A stretch of 64,000 nt of DNA from Paenibacillus_E oryzisoli_A (GTDB lineage: Bacteria; Bacillota; Bacilli; Paenibacillales; NBRC-103111): contig NZ_JBCMUN010000014.1 in NCBI RefSeq assembly GCF_050467285.1, forward strand, positions 1 through 64,000, written 5' to 3'. Of this stretch, positions 54,682 to 62,749 are shown in pieces. Numbering within the stretch: position 1 is the first letter of the stretch; each line of letters opens with the position of its first letter. The notes beneath the pieces were generated by a model. It was not told the DNA's origin and ran no database searches. It saw only the letters and a program-made list of their open reading frames with translations. The position numbers and the translations under genes are program-made.

Positions 54682-54742
54682 GTGTATATATAGAAGCAAA
54701 GCTATTCATCATTATCCGCTGGAGCAGAGGTGATTCTTACGC

Positions 54743-55183
54743 ATGAAGAATGAGAAGCTATATAAAATAGGAGAACTCGCGAAGCTTGCTGGTGTCAGCC
54801 CTCGCACCATTGATTACTACACAAAGATGAGCTTGATTGAACCTGAGACCAGATCGGATACGAACTATCGTCTCTATAGCGTTGAAACTTTGAATCGTCT
54901 TAAACGTATTGAATCAATGAAGAACGAGAAATATACCTTAGAAGAAATCAAAATGAATTTGCAGCAATGGAACAAGGTGTCTGCGGACGATACCGTGAGA
55001 GATAAACTAACATCTCTCCAGCTTCATCTGGACCAGTTGATGAAAGAAGCCAAAGAATTAAGCCCGCTCATCCAACAACTGAAGCCGAATCAGGTGAAGA
55101 AATTCGCTCGTATCCTGACCCAGCCGACAGCCGCCTGCATCGAAGCACTGATTGTTCTTCTTGGTAAAAATCCGTTCTCATAA
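54743..55183 (+). CDS. MerR-family regulator
   Basis: 146 residues. N-terminal winged-helix HTH (YKIGELAKLAGVSPRTIDYYTKMSLIEP, about 6-33) followed by the MerR second helix pair NYRLYSVETLNRLKRI; dimerisation coiled coil about 80-125. No cysteine or histidine cluster for metals in the C-terminus. It lies 21 bp before the YugP-type protease gene, so the two are probably one operon. The effector is unknown. Confidence 0.92.
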   Translation: MKNEKLYKIGELAKLAGVSPRTIDYYTKMSLIEPETRSDTNYRLYSVETLNRLKRIESMKNEKYTLEEIKMNLQQWNKVSADDTVRDKLTSLQLHLDQLMKEAKELSPLIQQLKPNQVKKFARILTQPTAACIEALIVLLGKNPFS

Positions 55184-55204
55184 TGAATGACGGAGGCAGG
55201 TCAC

Positions 55205-55894
55205 ATGTTCTTTCACCCGATGGATTTTCTCATTATCATCGCATTCGCCCTTTCTTTATGGGCATCATTCCGAGTGCGGGGAACGTTTAACAAATGGTCT
55301 GAAGTTCCCGTTTACTCTGGAATGACGGGCGCACAGGCTGCACGCCGCATGCTGGATGCTAACGGTCTCTATAATGTTCCGGTCGAAGCCGTCCCTGGCG
55401 CGCTGACCGACCACTACGACCCGATGTCCAGAGTCGTGCGTTTATCCGAACCCGTGTATTATCAAAACTCGATCTCGGCCGTCGCTGTTGCTTGTCACGA
55501 AGTCGGGCACGCCGTTCAGCACGAAGTGCATTACCCGATGCTCGTAGCACGCCACAAGATGTTCCCGGTTGTGAACTTCGCTTCCGGTATCGCGCCAATC
55601 CTGATTCTGGCCGGCTTCTTCTTCCAACAGCTGCCTTGGCTGCTTGGACTCGGCATCCTGTTCTTCTCTTGCGCGGTTGCTTTCCAACTGATCACACTGC
55701 CCGTTGAGTTCAATGCAAGCTCAAGAGCCCGCGATATGATGATCGCCGAAGGCTTCATCACCAATGAAGAAGAGCGCGGCGTCGCCAAAGTACTCAATGC
55801 CGCAGCGTTAACTTACGTTGCCGCGGCGCTCATTTCCGTCTTGGAACTTCTCAAGTACATCATGATCTTCACAGGCCGGAACAATGACGAATAA
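55205..55894 (+). CDS. Membrane zinc metallopeptidase, YugP type
   Basis: 229 residues. Zinc motif HEVGHAVQHE (HExxH) between membrane segments; N-terminal TM (about 5-22), two central TM helices (about 120-165) and a C-terminal one (about 200-225). Belongs to the YugP/DUF2268-like membrane protease family; the substrate is unknown. GGAGG is 8 nt before the ATG at 55205, so I prefer this to an earlier one. Second gene behind the MerR-type regulator. Confidence 0.9.
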   Translation: MFFHPMDFLIIIAFALSLWASFRVRGTFNKWSEVPVYSGMTGAQAARRMLDANGLYNVPVEAVPGALTDHYDPMSRVVRLSEPVYYQNSISAVAVACHEVGHAVQHEVHYPMLVARHKMFPVVNFASGIAPILILAGFFFQQLPWLLGLGILFFSCAVAFQLITLPVEFNASSRARDMMIAEGFITNEEERGVAKVLNAAALTYVAAALISVLELLKYIMIFTGRNNDE

Positions 55895-55897
55895 CAG

Positions 55898-55949
55898 AAA
55901 AGCTCTCCGCTGTCAGAGGCCGTAAGGCACTCGCAGGGAGAGCTTTTTT
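55898..55949. terminator. Bidirectional terminator
   Basis: AAAGCTCTCC / GGAGAGCTTTTTT stem between the YugP-type gene and the convergent LysR-type gene. Confidence 0.85.
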
Positions 55950-56832
55950 ATTGAAAATAATCGTATAGAAAGCGGCGGAACACTTCCGCTACAAGCGGGA
56001 GTTTTTCATCCTTCCGGCAGATCAGACCTACCGTTCGCGTTACTTGCGGGTCGGTTACCCGGATTTTCACCGGCTGCATCTCTCCGCTTTCAACAAGCGC
56101 CATCGAGGGCAGCAGGCTGACCCCCATGCCCGCGGCAACCAGACCGCGAATCGTATCCGTCTCTTCGCCTTCAAATTCAATCTTTGGCACGAACCCCGCC
56201 TTAAGACAAGCCTCCATCACAATCGTCCGCAATGTGTATTCTTCGCTGAACATGACGAAAGATTCATTTTTCAGCTGCTCCAGACGAATCGAGGTGTACT
56301 CCGCCAAAATATGATTTTGCGGGATAATCGCATACAATTCTTCCGTCAGCAGAATTTCCCCTGTCACATGCTCATGGGTCTCCGGAAATGGCGAAATAAA
56401 CGCCAAATCGATCTCTCCCCTGGAAACATCGCGAATCAACGAGGTATACGTCCCTTGCCGCAGCCGAAATTTGACGTTGGGATGATTTTTTTTAAAGGCA
56501 GCCACAACCGCCGGCAGCAAATGAATCACAAGGCTGTGTGGAAAGCCAATTCGAATTTCTCCCGCTTCCGGATCTAGAAATTCATGGATCTCGCCGATTG
56601 CGCGCTCCAGGTCGGTCAGAATGCCTTCCACCCTGCTTAGAAACAAATGCCCAACAGAAGTCAGATGGACATTCCTCCCCTTTTGCACAAACAAATCGAC
56701 GCCAAGCTCCTCCTCCAACAAACGAATTTGCCGGGAGACCGCAGATTGCGCGACGTGCAGCTCTTCCGCCGCTTGCGTAACATGCTGTTTTCTAGCTACT
56801 TTCACAAAGTACTGCAATTGTCTTAACTCCAC
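55948..56832 (-). CDS. LysR-family regulator
   Basis: About 294 residues. N-terminal winged helix (ELRQLQYFVKVARKQHVTQAAEELHVAQSAVSRQI, about 2-36) then a periplasmic-binding-like effector domain (about 90-290). GTG start with AGGGG 9 nt upstream; the upstream extension in the same frame is not family-like. It is divergent from tpx with about 100 bp between; that gap holds a palindrome fitting T-N11-A, the LysR pattern, over the tpx promoter, so tpx control is plausible. Confidence 0.9.
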   Translation of the reverse strand: MELRQLQYFVKVARKQHVTQAAEELHVAQSAVSRQIRLLEEELGVDLFVQKGRNVHLTSVGHLFLSRVEGILTDLERAIGEIHEFLDPEAGEIRIGFPHSLVIHLLPAVVAAFKKNHPNVKFRLRQGTYTSLIRDVSRGEIDLAFISPFPETHEHVTGEILLTEELYAIIPQNHILAEYTSIRLEQLKNESFVMFSEEYTLRTIVMEACLKAGFVPKIEFEGEETDTIRGLVAAGMGVSLLPSMALVESGEMQPVKIRVTDPQVTRTVGLICRKDEKLPLVAEVFRRFLYDYFQ

Positions 56833-56864
56833 GTTCCGAATCCCCTGACTGGTGTTCACCCTGA

Positions 56865-56895
56865 TTGGACAACGTCCACTTAAAAAGATTATAAT
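56865..56895 (+). promoter_or_regulatory. tpx promoter with palindromic box
   Basis: TGGACA, 18-bp spacer, TATAAT. The -35 lies in TTGGACAACGTCCAC (TGGAC-N3-GTCCA dyad, T-N11-A). The same 15 bp recurs at 59553-59567. Confidence 0.65.
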
Positions 56896-56940
56896 AAGAA
56901 AGTTGTTATTAGCTTGGATAAATAAGGAGGAAATATGCAA

Positions 56941-57459
56941 ATGGCACAAGAGCGTACTGGCGTTGCTACCCTGAAAGGCAATCCAATTACATTAGTTGGA
57001 CCCGAAATTAAAGTAGGAGACAAAGCTCCTGACTTCAAAGTAAACAAAGACTTGATGAATCAAGTTTCCCTCGCCGATTATGCAGGCAAAGTGAAGCTGA
57101 TCAGTGTCGTTCCTTCTTTGGACACAGGCGTTTGCGACGCGCAAACTCGCCGCTTCAACGAAGAAGCAGCTAAACTGGGCGAGAACGTGGTTGTTCTTAC
57201 AATCAGCGTTGATCTTCCGTTTGCACAATCCCGCTGGTGCGGAGCTGCAGGCATCGACAAAGTCATTACATTGTCCGATTACAAAACCAAGTCGTTCGGC
57301 GAAGCTTACGGCGTACTGATCAAAGAAATTCAACTGGACATGCGCTCCATCTTCGTCATCGATGCGAACGATACCGTTCAATACGTTGAATACTTGGCAG
57401 AAATGACCAACCACCCGAATTATGAAGCTGCGGTTGAAGCCGTTAAAGCTCTGGTATAA
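56941..57459 (+). CDS. tpx: Thiol peroxidase
   Basis: 172 residues. Atypical 2-Cys peroxiredoxin that reduces hydrogen peroxide and alkyl hydroperoxides with thioredoxin. Peroxidatic Cys65 in PSLDTGVCDAQTR and resolving Cys100 in AQSRWCGAAG are both present. The AAGGAGG stands 10 nt before this ATG; another ATG 6 nt upstream is at spacing 4 and is also possible. Convergent terminator follows. Confidence 0.93.
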   Translation: MAQERTGVATLKGNPITLVGPEIKVGDKAPDFKVNKDLMNQVSLADYAGKVKLISVVPSLDTGVCDAQTRRFNEEAAKLGENVVVLTISVDLPFAQSRWCGAAGIDKVITLSDYKTKSFGEAYGVLIKEIQLDMRSIFVIDANDTVQYVEYLAEMTNHPNYEAAVEAVKALV

Positions 57460-57475
57460 GGCTGGGCACAAATAA

Positions 57476-57509
57476 AACAGCAAGGAGGCCATGCTTCCCT
57501 GCTGTTTTT
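57476..57509. terminator. Bidirectional terminator
   Basis: AACAGCA-GG / CC-TGCTGTT stem with TTTT run, between tpx and the DUF1499-type gene. Confidence 0.8.
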
Positions 57510-57510
57510 G

Positions 57511-57900
57511 TTATTCAGCCACTTTATGAGCGGCGAGCTTGCGATCCAATTGTTTATAAATATCAAGAATGGTTCGGTAATTCGACCCAAGGTCTCCCAA
57601 CGAGCCGCGGGAAGCCGAATATATGTCAACCGCTGTTTTCACCGGATTGATAGCGATTACCGTTAAGGTAACATCCTGTGTCCTTCCTGTCATCGTCCTG
57701 CGTTCAGCAATAATTTCTCCAACGTTCGGTACTTCATGAAGCAGCTTGTACCCCGGTGTTTTCTTCAGTACGGCCGTTATTTCTTCCCACACTTGGTCCT
57801 TAGACAGCTTGTAATATCTCGTTTTAAGCAAAGGATCTCTGGCTTTTTCTCCAGTCGTTTCATGACTACGTACTAATCCGATTAAAGTTCTCTTTAGCAA
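57511..57900 (-). CDS. DUF1499-family protein
   Basis: 129 residues. Contains the DUF1499 pattern SASRGSLGDLGSNYRTILDIYKQLD near the C-terminus; no clear TM segment. Starts with TTG behind a G-rich site (GGGGGAAAGGG). The family is often found near membrane or respiratory proteins but is uncharacterised. It stands alone between the tpx terminator and mntH. Confidence 0.8.
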   Translation of the reverse strand: MLKRTLIGLVRSHETTGEKARDPLLKTRYYKLSKDQVWEEITAVLKKTPGYKLLHEVPNVGEIIAERRTMTGRTQDVTLTVIAINPVKTAVDIYSASRGSLGDLGSNYRTILDIYKQLDRKLAAHKVAE

Positions 57901-57999
57901 AAGCCCTTTCCCCCTTCATTGAAGTGCATGCCACGGCTTGCCATATTAACACTAACTTCTATATTACCACTGATTACGGCTGAGAAAAAGGGGAAAATA

Positions 58000-58025
58000 A
58001 AAATCGGAGGTTTCTCCCCCGATTT
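58000..58025 (-). terminator. Terminator after mntH
   Basis: AAATCGG / CCGATTT stem with a TTATTTT tail on the minus strand. Confidence 0.7.
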
Positions 58026-58063
58026 GACAAGTGCCGATGGTTTCATTTCACAGAATTTTCTAA

Positions 58064-59416
58064 TTAGTTTCCAGAAAAAGTGCCGATCAACAAATAAATG
58101 TTTAAACAAGCAATGACAATCGCGACAACCCAACTAAGAATTGACATCCACCGCGGTGAAACAAACTCGCCCATTTTCTTGCGATCAGAGGTAAACTTCA
58201 CTAGCGGAATAACCGCGAACGATAATTGGAGCGACAAGATGACCTGGCTCAAAATAAGAAGATCCGTAGCGCCGCTCTCGCCGTAAATCCCAATGACGAT
58301 CACCGCCGGAATAATAGCGATCAAGCGCGTAATCAGCCGGCGCAGCCAAGGCGCCAACCGAATGTTCAGAAAGCCCTCCATCACGATCTGGCCGGCAAGT
58401 GTGCCGGTAAGTGTGGAGTTTTGACCGGAGGCGAGCAGGGCGACCGCAAATAGGATACTAGCCGCGCCGGTGCCAAGCATAGGCCCGAGTAAGTGATACG
58501 CGTCCTGAATTTCAGCCACTTCTTTGCCCGCGGAATGAAAGGCAGCTGCGGACAAAATGAGAATCGCGGCATTGACGAACAAAGCAAGCATAAGCGCTAC
58601 CGTGGAATCTATGGTCGCAAACTTGATCGCTTCTCTTTTGCCTTCCGACGTCGGTTCGATTTTGCGCGTTTGAACGATCGACGAATGCAAATACAAGTTG
58701 TGCGGCATCACCGTGGCCCCGAGAATACCGAGCGCAATGTAGAGCATCGCTGGGTTCGTGACAATTTCCGTCTTAGGAATAAACCCTTGCGCTACTGCGG
58801 CAAATTCCGGTCTGGAGAAAATCATTTCCATCACAAAGCAGAAAATAATAAGTACCATCAAAGAAATAACCATCGCTTCAATGTAACGAAAGCCGCGCTT
58901 CTGAAGCATTAGGACGAGGATAACGTCCAATGAAGTCAGAATCACCCCGTAAATAAGCGGAAGTCCGAATAAAAGCTTTAAAGCAATCGCCGCACCGATG
59001 ACCTCGGCCAAATCGCAAGCCGCAATCGCCAACTCGCACAAAATCCATAAGGCAAACGAGACCGGTTTACTATAATGATCCCGGCAGGCTTGCGCCAAAT
59101 CGCGACCCGTTGCAATGCCAAGACGCCCAGCTAAAGCTTGCAATAAAATCGCCATCAAATTCGATATTAAAATGACAGAAAGCAAGGTATATCCAAATTG
59201 TGAACCGCCGGCTAAATCCGTCGCCCAGTTGCCCGGATCCATGTATCCGACCGCGACCAGATATCCCGGTCCGACGAAAGCTAACAGTTTACGGAAAAAT
59301 CCTGCCTTCTTCGGAACCTTCATTGAACTATGCACTTCAGGAAGACTGGGCATAGGAGATTTCCTTCTCCAGCCCTTCGGATCCTGTTCAGGCTGCTTTT
59401 TCACTGCAACTTCCAT
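58064..59416 (-). CDS. mntH: Nramp manganese transporter
   Basis: About 450 residues. Proton-coupled divalent metal importer with 11 TM helices. Metal site motifs: DPGNWATDLAGGSQFGY (TM1) and MPHNLYLHSS (TM6). I choose the ATG of MEVAVKKQPEQ, which has AGAAGG 8 nt upstream; an earlier TTG/ATG start also is open. A MntR-like box is present about 90 bp upstream. Together with tpx close by it fits defence against oxidative stress through manganese uptake. Confidence 0.94.
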   Translation of the reverse strand: MEVAVKKQPEQDPKGWRRKSPMPSLPEVHSSMKVPKKAGFFRKLLAFVGPGYLVAVGYMDPGNWATDLAGGSQFGYTLLSVILISNLMAILLQALAGRLGIATGRDLAQACRDHYSKPVSFALWILCELAIAACDLAEVIGAAIALKLLFGLPLIYGVILTSLDVILVLMLQKRGFRYIEAMVISLMVLIIFCFVMEMIFSRPEFAAVAQGFIPKTEIVTNPAMLYIALGILGATVMPHNLYLHSSIVQTRKIEPTSEGKREAIKFATIDSTVALMLALFVNAAILILSAAAFHSAGKEVAEIQDAYHLLGPMLGTGAASILFAVALLASGQNSTLTGTLAGQIVMEGFLNIRLAPWLRRLITRLIAIIPAVIVIGIYGESGATDLLILSQVILSLQLSFAVIPLVKFTSDRKKMGEFVSPRWMSILSWVVAIVIACLNIYLLIGTFSGN

Positions 59417-59532
59417 CTTCGTAACCTTCTTTCTCATACGCAATAATGTTGAACTAGGGAAACTTTTAATTGAAGTATACTACATATCCTCATATTATGC
59501 TATAGGTAAACACTTATGTGCATAAGAAATTA

Positions 59533-59550
59533 TTTTTCCCTAAGGAAAAA
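59533..59550 (-). promoter_or_regulatory. MntR-like box upstream of mntH
   Basis: TTTTCCCTAAGGAAA (59534-59548) matches the B. subtilis mntH operator TTTGCCTTAAGGAAA at 13 of 15 positions. Manganese-bound MntR represses mntH through such a site. Confidence 0.65.
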
Positions 59551-59552
59551 CT

Positions 59553-59567
59553 TTGGACAACGTCCAC
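59553..59567. promoter_or_regulatory. Second copy of the TTGGACAACGTCCAC box
   Basis: 15 bp identical to the box in the tpx/lysR gap; it contains the dyad TGGAC-N3-GTCCA. Lies next to the MntR-like box, between mntH and the xylulokinase gene. Confidence 0.5.
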
Positions 59568-59604
59568 CTTTGTTCACAGCAGGCTTTCTTTATAGCGAAA
59601 AAGA

Positions 59605-59635
59605 ATGACACAATGGCATAAAAGTATGTTATACT
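59605..59635 (+). promoter_or_regulatory. Promoter candidate of xylulokinase gene
   Basis: Extended -10 TGTTATACT with a weak -35 ATGACA (19-bp spacer). Confidence 0.5.
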
Positions 59636-59694
59636 TTGTATATTCAATAAACAAACAAAGAAAATATAAATGAGATCGCTGGGAGGATTTATCA

Positions 59695-61230
59695 TTGTCA
59701 TACTTCATGGGCTTAGATTTGGGCACATCCGCCATCAAATGCATTCTTATCAATGATGAAGGCGCTGTCATTGATTCTTATTCCGTCTCTTATCCACTCT
59801 CACAGCCAGAACCTGGCTGGGCCGAGCAAGATCCGGAAGACTGGTGGCAGGCGACCATTGCCAGTATCCGCGGCCTGCTCGAGCAATCGCAGGTGTCTGC
59901 GTCCGACATCGCCGGCATCGGTTTCTCCGGCCAGATGCACGGCTCGGTCTTCCTGGACGAAGCGCAGCAGGTCATCCGGCCTGCGCTGCTCTGGTGCGAC
60001 CAGCGCACGGCGGAGCAGTGCGCATACATCGAGGCGACCGTCGGCCAAGCCGAACTCGGCCGCCTCACGGGCAACCGGGCGCTGACGGGCTTCACCGCGC
60101 CCAAGCTGCTCTGGCTCCGGCAGCATGAGCCGGAGCATTACGCTCGCGTTCGGCACCTGCTGCTGCCGAAGGACTACGTCAGGCTGCGCCTGACGGGCGC
60201 GTTCGGCATGGACATGGCCGACGCCAGCGGGACCTTGCTTCTGGACGTCGCGTCCAGAAGCTGGTCTAACGCCGTCTGCGAGCGGTTGGACATCCCGCTC
60301 GCCTGGCTGCCGCCGCTCTACGAGAGCGGCGACATCGCCGGCCGCCTGCTGCCTGAGGCGGCAGCCTTGACCGGCCTCGCCGCCGGCACGCCGGTCGTGG
60401 TCGGCGGCGGCGACCAAGCGTGCGGCGCCGTCGGTGTCGGCGTCGTCCGTTCCGGCATCGCCTCGGTCGCCCTCGGCACGTCCGGCGTCGTCTTCGTGCA
60501 CGACGACACCTATCAAGTCGATGAAGCGTACCGGCTTCATTCGTTCTGCCACGGTGTGCCGGGCAAATGGCACCGTATGGGCGTCATGCTGGCGGCCGGC
60601 GGCTCGTTCCAGTGGTGGCGCAACCATTTTGCCCAGGAGGAAATGGCCCGCGCCGAGCGCGAAGGCAGGGACGTCTACGAAATATTGACGGCCGATGCGG
60701 AGACAGCGCCACTGGGCAGCGAAGGCCTGCTGTTCTTACCGTACTTGTCTGGCGAGCGTACGCCGCATCCGGACCCCAAAGCGCGCGGCGCCTTCATCGG
60801 GCTCAATCTGCGCCACGGCAAAGCGCATCTGACGCGCGCGCTGCTGGAAGGCATCACGTTCGGGCTGCGCGACTCCCTGGAACTGATCCGCGCCTCGGGC
60901 ATTGAAGTCAGCGAGCTGCGCGTCAATGGCGGCGGCGCCAAAAGCCCGTTCTGGCGGCAAATGATCGCCGATATTTTCGGTATCCCGGTCGTGACGGTCA
61001 ACTCAACGGACGGTCCGGCCTACGGCGCTGCGATCATGGCTGCTTCCGGCGTACTGAACAAAGACATCACAGAGCTCTGCGACGCCTGGATCCAGGTGAC
61101 AAGCCGCACGGAACCGAATCCTGCCAATCAGGCCAAATATGTAGTCTATTATGAACTGTTCCGCGGCCTTTATGGCACACTGCAGAGCACGTTCCACCAG
61201 CTTAGCGACTTGGCAGAACAGGCTGAATAA
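59695..61230 (+). CDS. xylB: Xylulokinase (FGGY family)
   Basis: 511 residues. Phosphorylates xylulose, the entry of xylose to the pentose phosphate pathway. FGGY fold: N-terminal GLDLGTSAIKCIL (phosphate 1), FSGQMHGSVFL (sugar loop), VVGGGDQACGAVG (adenosine motif), and the C-terminal LRVNGGGAKSPFWRQMIADIFG (phosphate 2). TTG start with GGGAGG 8 nt upstream. No xylose isomerase or XylR lies next to it, so xylB could serve another ketose. The interior (59.85-61.0 kb) is much GC-richer than its neighbours. Confidence 0.9.
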   Translation: MSYFMGLDLGTSAIKCILINDEGAVIDSYSVSYPLSQPEPGWAEQDPEDWWQATIASIRGLLEQSQVSASDIAGIGFSGQMHGSVFLDEAQQVIRPALLWCDQRTAEQCAYIEATVGQAELGRLTGNRALTGFTAPKLLWLRQHEPEHYARVRHLLLPKDYVRLRLTGAFGMDMADASGTLLLDVASRSWSNAVCERLDIPLAWLPPLYESGDIAGRLLPEAAALTGLAAGTPVVVGGGDQACGAVGVGVVRSGIASVALGTSGVVFVHDDTYQVDEAYRLHSFCHGVPGKWHRMGVMLAAGGSFQWWRNHFAQEEMARAEREGRDVYEILTADAETAPLGSEGLLFLPYLSGERTPHPDPKARGAFIGLNLRHGKAHLTRALLEGITFGLRDSLELIRASGIEVSELRVNGGGAKSPFWRQMIADIFGIPVVTVNSTDGPAYGAAIMAASGVLNKDITELCDAWIQVTSRTEPNPANQAKYVVYYELFRGLYGTLQSTFHQLSDLAEQAE

Positions 61231-61233
61231 AAT

Positions 61234-61277
61234 AAAAAAGAGGTTGAACGGGCGATGTCCCATTCAACCTCTTTTTT
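61234..61277. terminator. Bidirectional terminator
   Basis: AAAAAAGAGGTTGAACGG / CCATTCAACCTCTTTTTT stem; ends xylB on the plus strand and the 6S-like RNA on the minus strand. Confidence 0.9.
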
Positions 61278-61279
61278 AT

Positions 61280-61471
61280 ACGAAGAAACCCGCGCATGCC
61301 GTCCGGTTTTGGTGCTTCAAACCCGCTCTCGCAGGTGGGTGTCCGCAGAAACGCATTTGAGGTCCCTTTTCGAGGGCATGTCAGCCGCGCTTCAATATAG
61401 GTCTCCCTAGAAACAGTCATTGGTTTAAAACAACTGAAAACCGTTACGTACACCGCAGGATTCTTCTGTGT
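61280..61471 (-). ncRNA. ssrS: 6S RNA candidate (ssrS)
   Basis: About 190 nt, the normal size. The 5' end (GAAGAATCCTGCG) pairs with the 3' end (CGCGGGTTTCTTC). The 5' part reads CTGCGGTGTACGTAACGG and the 3' part GGACGGCATGCGCGGG, matching the conserved 6S layout (compare E. coli CTGAGATGTTCGCAAGCGG and GCGGCGGCATCTCGG). The middle holds GNRA-type (GAGA) and CGAAA-closed hairpins. It has its own strong promoter (61478-61506), no ORF of merit, and the shared terminator follows. Binds RNA polymerase holoenzyme by mimicking an open promoter. Confidence 0.68.
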
Positions 61472-61477
61472 AGTCTC

Positions 61478-61506
61478 ATTATAGATCCAACTGGTCTAAG
61501 AATCAA
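61478..61506 (-). promoter_or_regulatory. Promoter of 6S RNA candidate
   Basis: TTGATT, exactly 17-bp spacer, TATAAT on the minus strand, directly after the yesL-type gene stop (61516). Confidence 0.75.
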
Positions 61507-61515
61507 CCGGTAGGA

Positions 61516-62394
61516 TTAGTTTCTATTGTTGTCATTCTCTTCTTTTTTATGCACGTTGCCATCAACAATGTCAGCATCGGACTTCTCAATGGCATCAACT
61601 TCGCGGTCTTGCCCTGCTTCAGCTTCAGCTTCCGCTTCTGCTGCCTCAGCCTCAGCTTCAGCCAGGCGCTGCTGCTCTTTCTCTTCCAGCTCCTGCTGCT
61701 TCATTTGCAGCTTTGTAAAGCTGCGGTTAAACTGCCAGAAGGAGAAGGTCGCCACAATGCTGCCCATAAAGAAAACAACAAGGAAGAAGTTGAACTTTGT
61801 GACGCAAATGTACACAATCAAACCATTACAAATCAGCAGCACAATGGAGTTGATTGGATTGCCAATCGAAATCAGAACGGAGTTCTTGATGATTTGGAAA
61901 ATTTTCATATGCAGATGAACGATGATTGAGAAGAAATTAAACAACGAGATGATCATAATAATCGTGAAAGCAATGAACAGCACCGCCAATATTTTCAGCG
62001 AATTGCCCTGTTTCAAATAGAAGAAGTAGTTCACGCTAATAATCGTGAAAACAAGCACATAAAAGATACCGCCAATCATGCTCTGTACGTAGTTTTCCTT
62101 ATAGCCGCGGAAAAACGTTTTGAGCAGCGACACATCTTCTTCGCCTGTCACCCATTTCCTTGCAACAGCGAACATCGCAGTTGTTGCGGGAAACAACGTA
62201 AATGGCGTCAATGCGCCGATAGGCAACAGCATGGTTTTAAGTGCATCCGGATGCTCATTGAGGCTAACAAGCCCCATAAAGAATAAAAAGAAAACCGGTA
62301 TCGAACAAATGATCCACAGCAGATTAATAACCGAGAATCGCATAATCCATTCGGATATTTTGTATAATCCACCCATTACGCCTTTAAATTCCAA
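61516..62394 (-). CDS. YesL-type DUF624 membrane protein
   Basis: About 292 residues. Five to six TM helices (about 18-225), then a C-terminal cytoplasmic tail of alternating Ala/Glu (coiled coil about 235-275) and acidic end. Belongs to the YesL/DUF624 family, often beside sugar-ABC operons; function unknown. The start is TTG, with AAAGGAGG 7 nt before it; the ATGs upstream lack a site. It stands before the 6S RNA gene, on the same strand. Confidence 0.85.
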   Translation of the reverse strand: MEFKGVMGGLYKISEWIMRFSVINLLWIICSIPVFFLFFMGLVSLNEHPDALKTMLLPIGALTPFTLFPATTAMFAVARKWVTGEEDVSLLKTFFRGYKENYVQSMIGGIFYVLVFTIISVNYFFYLKQGNSLKILAVLFIAFTIIMIISLFNFFSIIVHLHMKIFQIIKNSVLISIGNPINSIVLLICNGLIVYICVTKFNFFLVVFFMGSIVATFSFWQFNRSFTKLQMKQQELEEKEQQRLAEAEAEAAEAEAEAEAGQDREVDAIEKSDADIVDGNVHKKEENDNNRN

Positions 62395-62518
62395 ACTTCT
62401 TCCTCCTTTAAGCGTTTCCATTTCGGAAAACTTTCTACGTTGTAATGAATCGATCATTTGCGGACTTGTCCTATTTGCCTTACGTTCCATTATAGCCTAT
62501 TTTCGAACAGATAGGTAG

Positions 62519-62554
62519 ACGTCTAGTCGTTCTAGGTTTTTTTTACATAGGATA
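62519..62554 (+). promoter_or_regulatory. Sigma-K-like promoter of second YjcZ gene
   Basis: CATAGGATA (62546-62554) fits CATANNNTA; ACGTCTA begins 27 bp upstream, as before the first YjcZ gene. Confidence 0.5.
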
Positions 62555-62602
62555 TATTGTCTAGTCGCACTACCCCCACATCAATTTCAGGAGGTTGATC
62601 GT

Positions 62603-62689
62603 ATGTCTTATGCAGGCGGAAATACAGCAGCAGCAGTTTTGGTTCTCTTTATCCTACTCGTGATCATCACTAGCGCATTCGTATTCTAA
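62603..62689 (+). CDS. YjcZ-type 28-residue membrane peptide (second copy)
   Basis: Paralogue of the peptide at 12.9 kb; 19 of the last 20 residues are nearly the same pattern (AAAVLVLFILLVIITSAFVF). Short polar N-terminus SYAGGN then one membrane span. AGGAGGT stands 8 nt before the ATG. Sporulation-type promoter and a strong terminator flank it. Role unknown. Confidence 0.9.
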   Translation: MSYAGGNTAAAVLVLFILLVIITSAFVF

Positions 62690-62704
62690 TTGCGATATGA
62701 TAGG

Positions 62705-62742
62705 AAGAAGGCGGAGATCTTCGGATCTCCGCCTTCTTTTTC
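62705..62742. terminator. Bidirectional terminator
   Basis: AGAAGGCGGAGATC / GATCTCCGCCTTCTTTTT stem between the YjcZ gene and the convergent helicase gene. Confidence 0.9.
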
Positions 62743-62749
62743 TTCAAGC

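Noticed and set aside
56889..56910. PerR box over the tpx -10
   Set aside because: Only one half-site matches TTATAAT; the second half does not fit.
59800..60627. Long antisense frame in xylB
   Set aside because: A shadow of the GC-rich codon pattern of xylB, with no family signs or ribosome site.
61202..61453. 83-residue minus-strand frame in the xylB/yesL gap
   Set aside because: Overlaps the 6S-type RNA; no ribosome site, no protein pattern.
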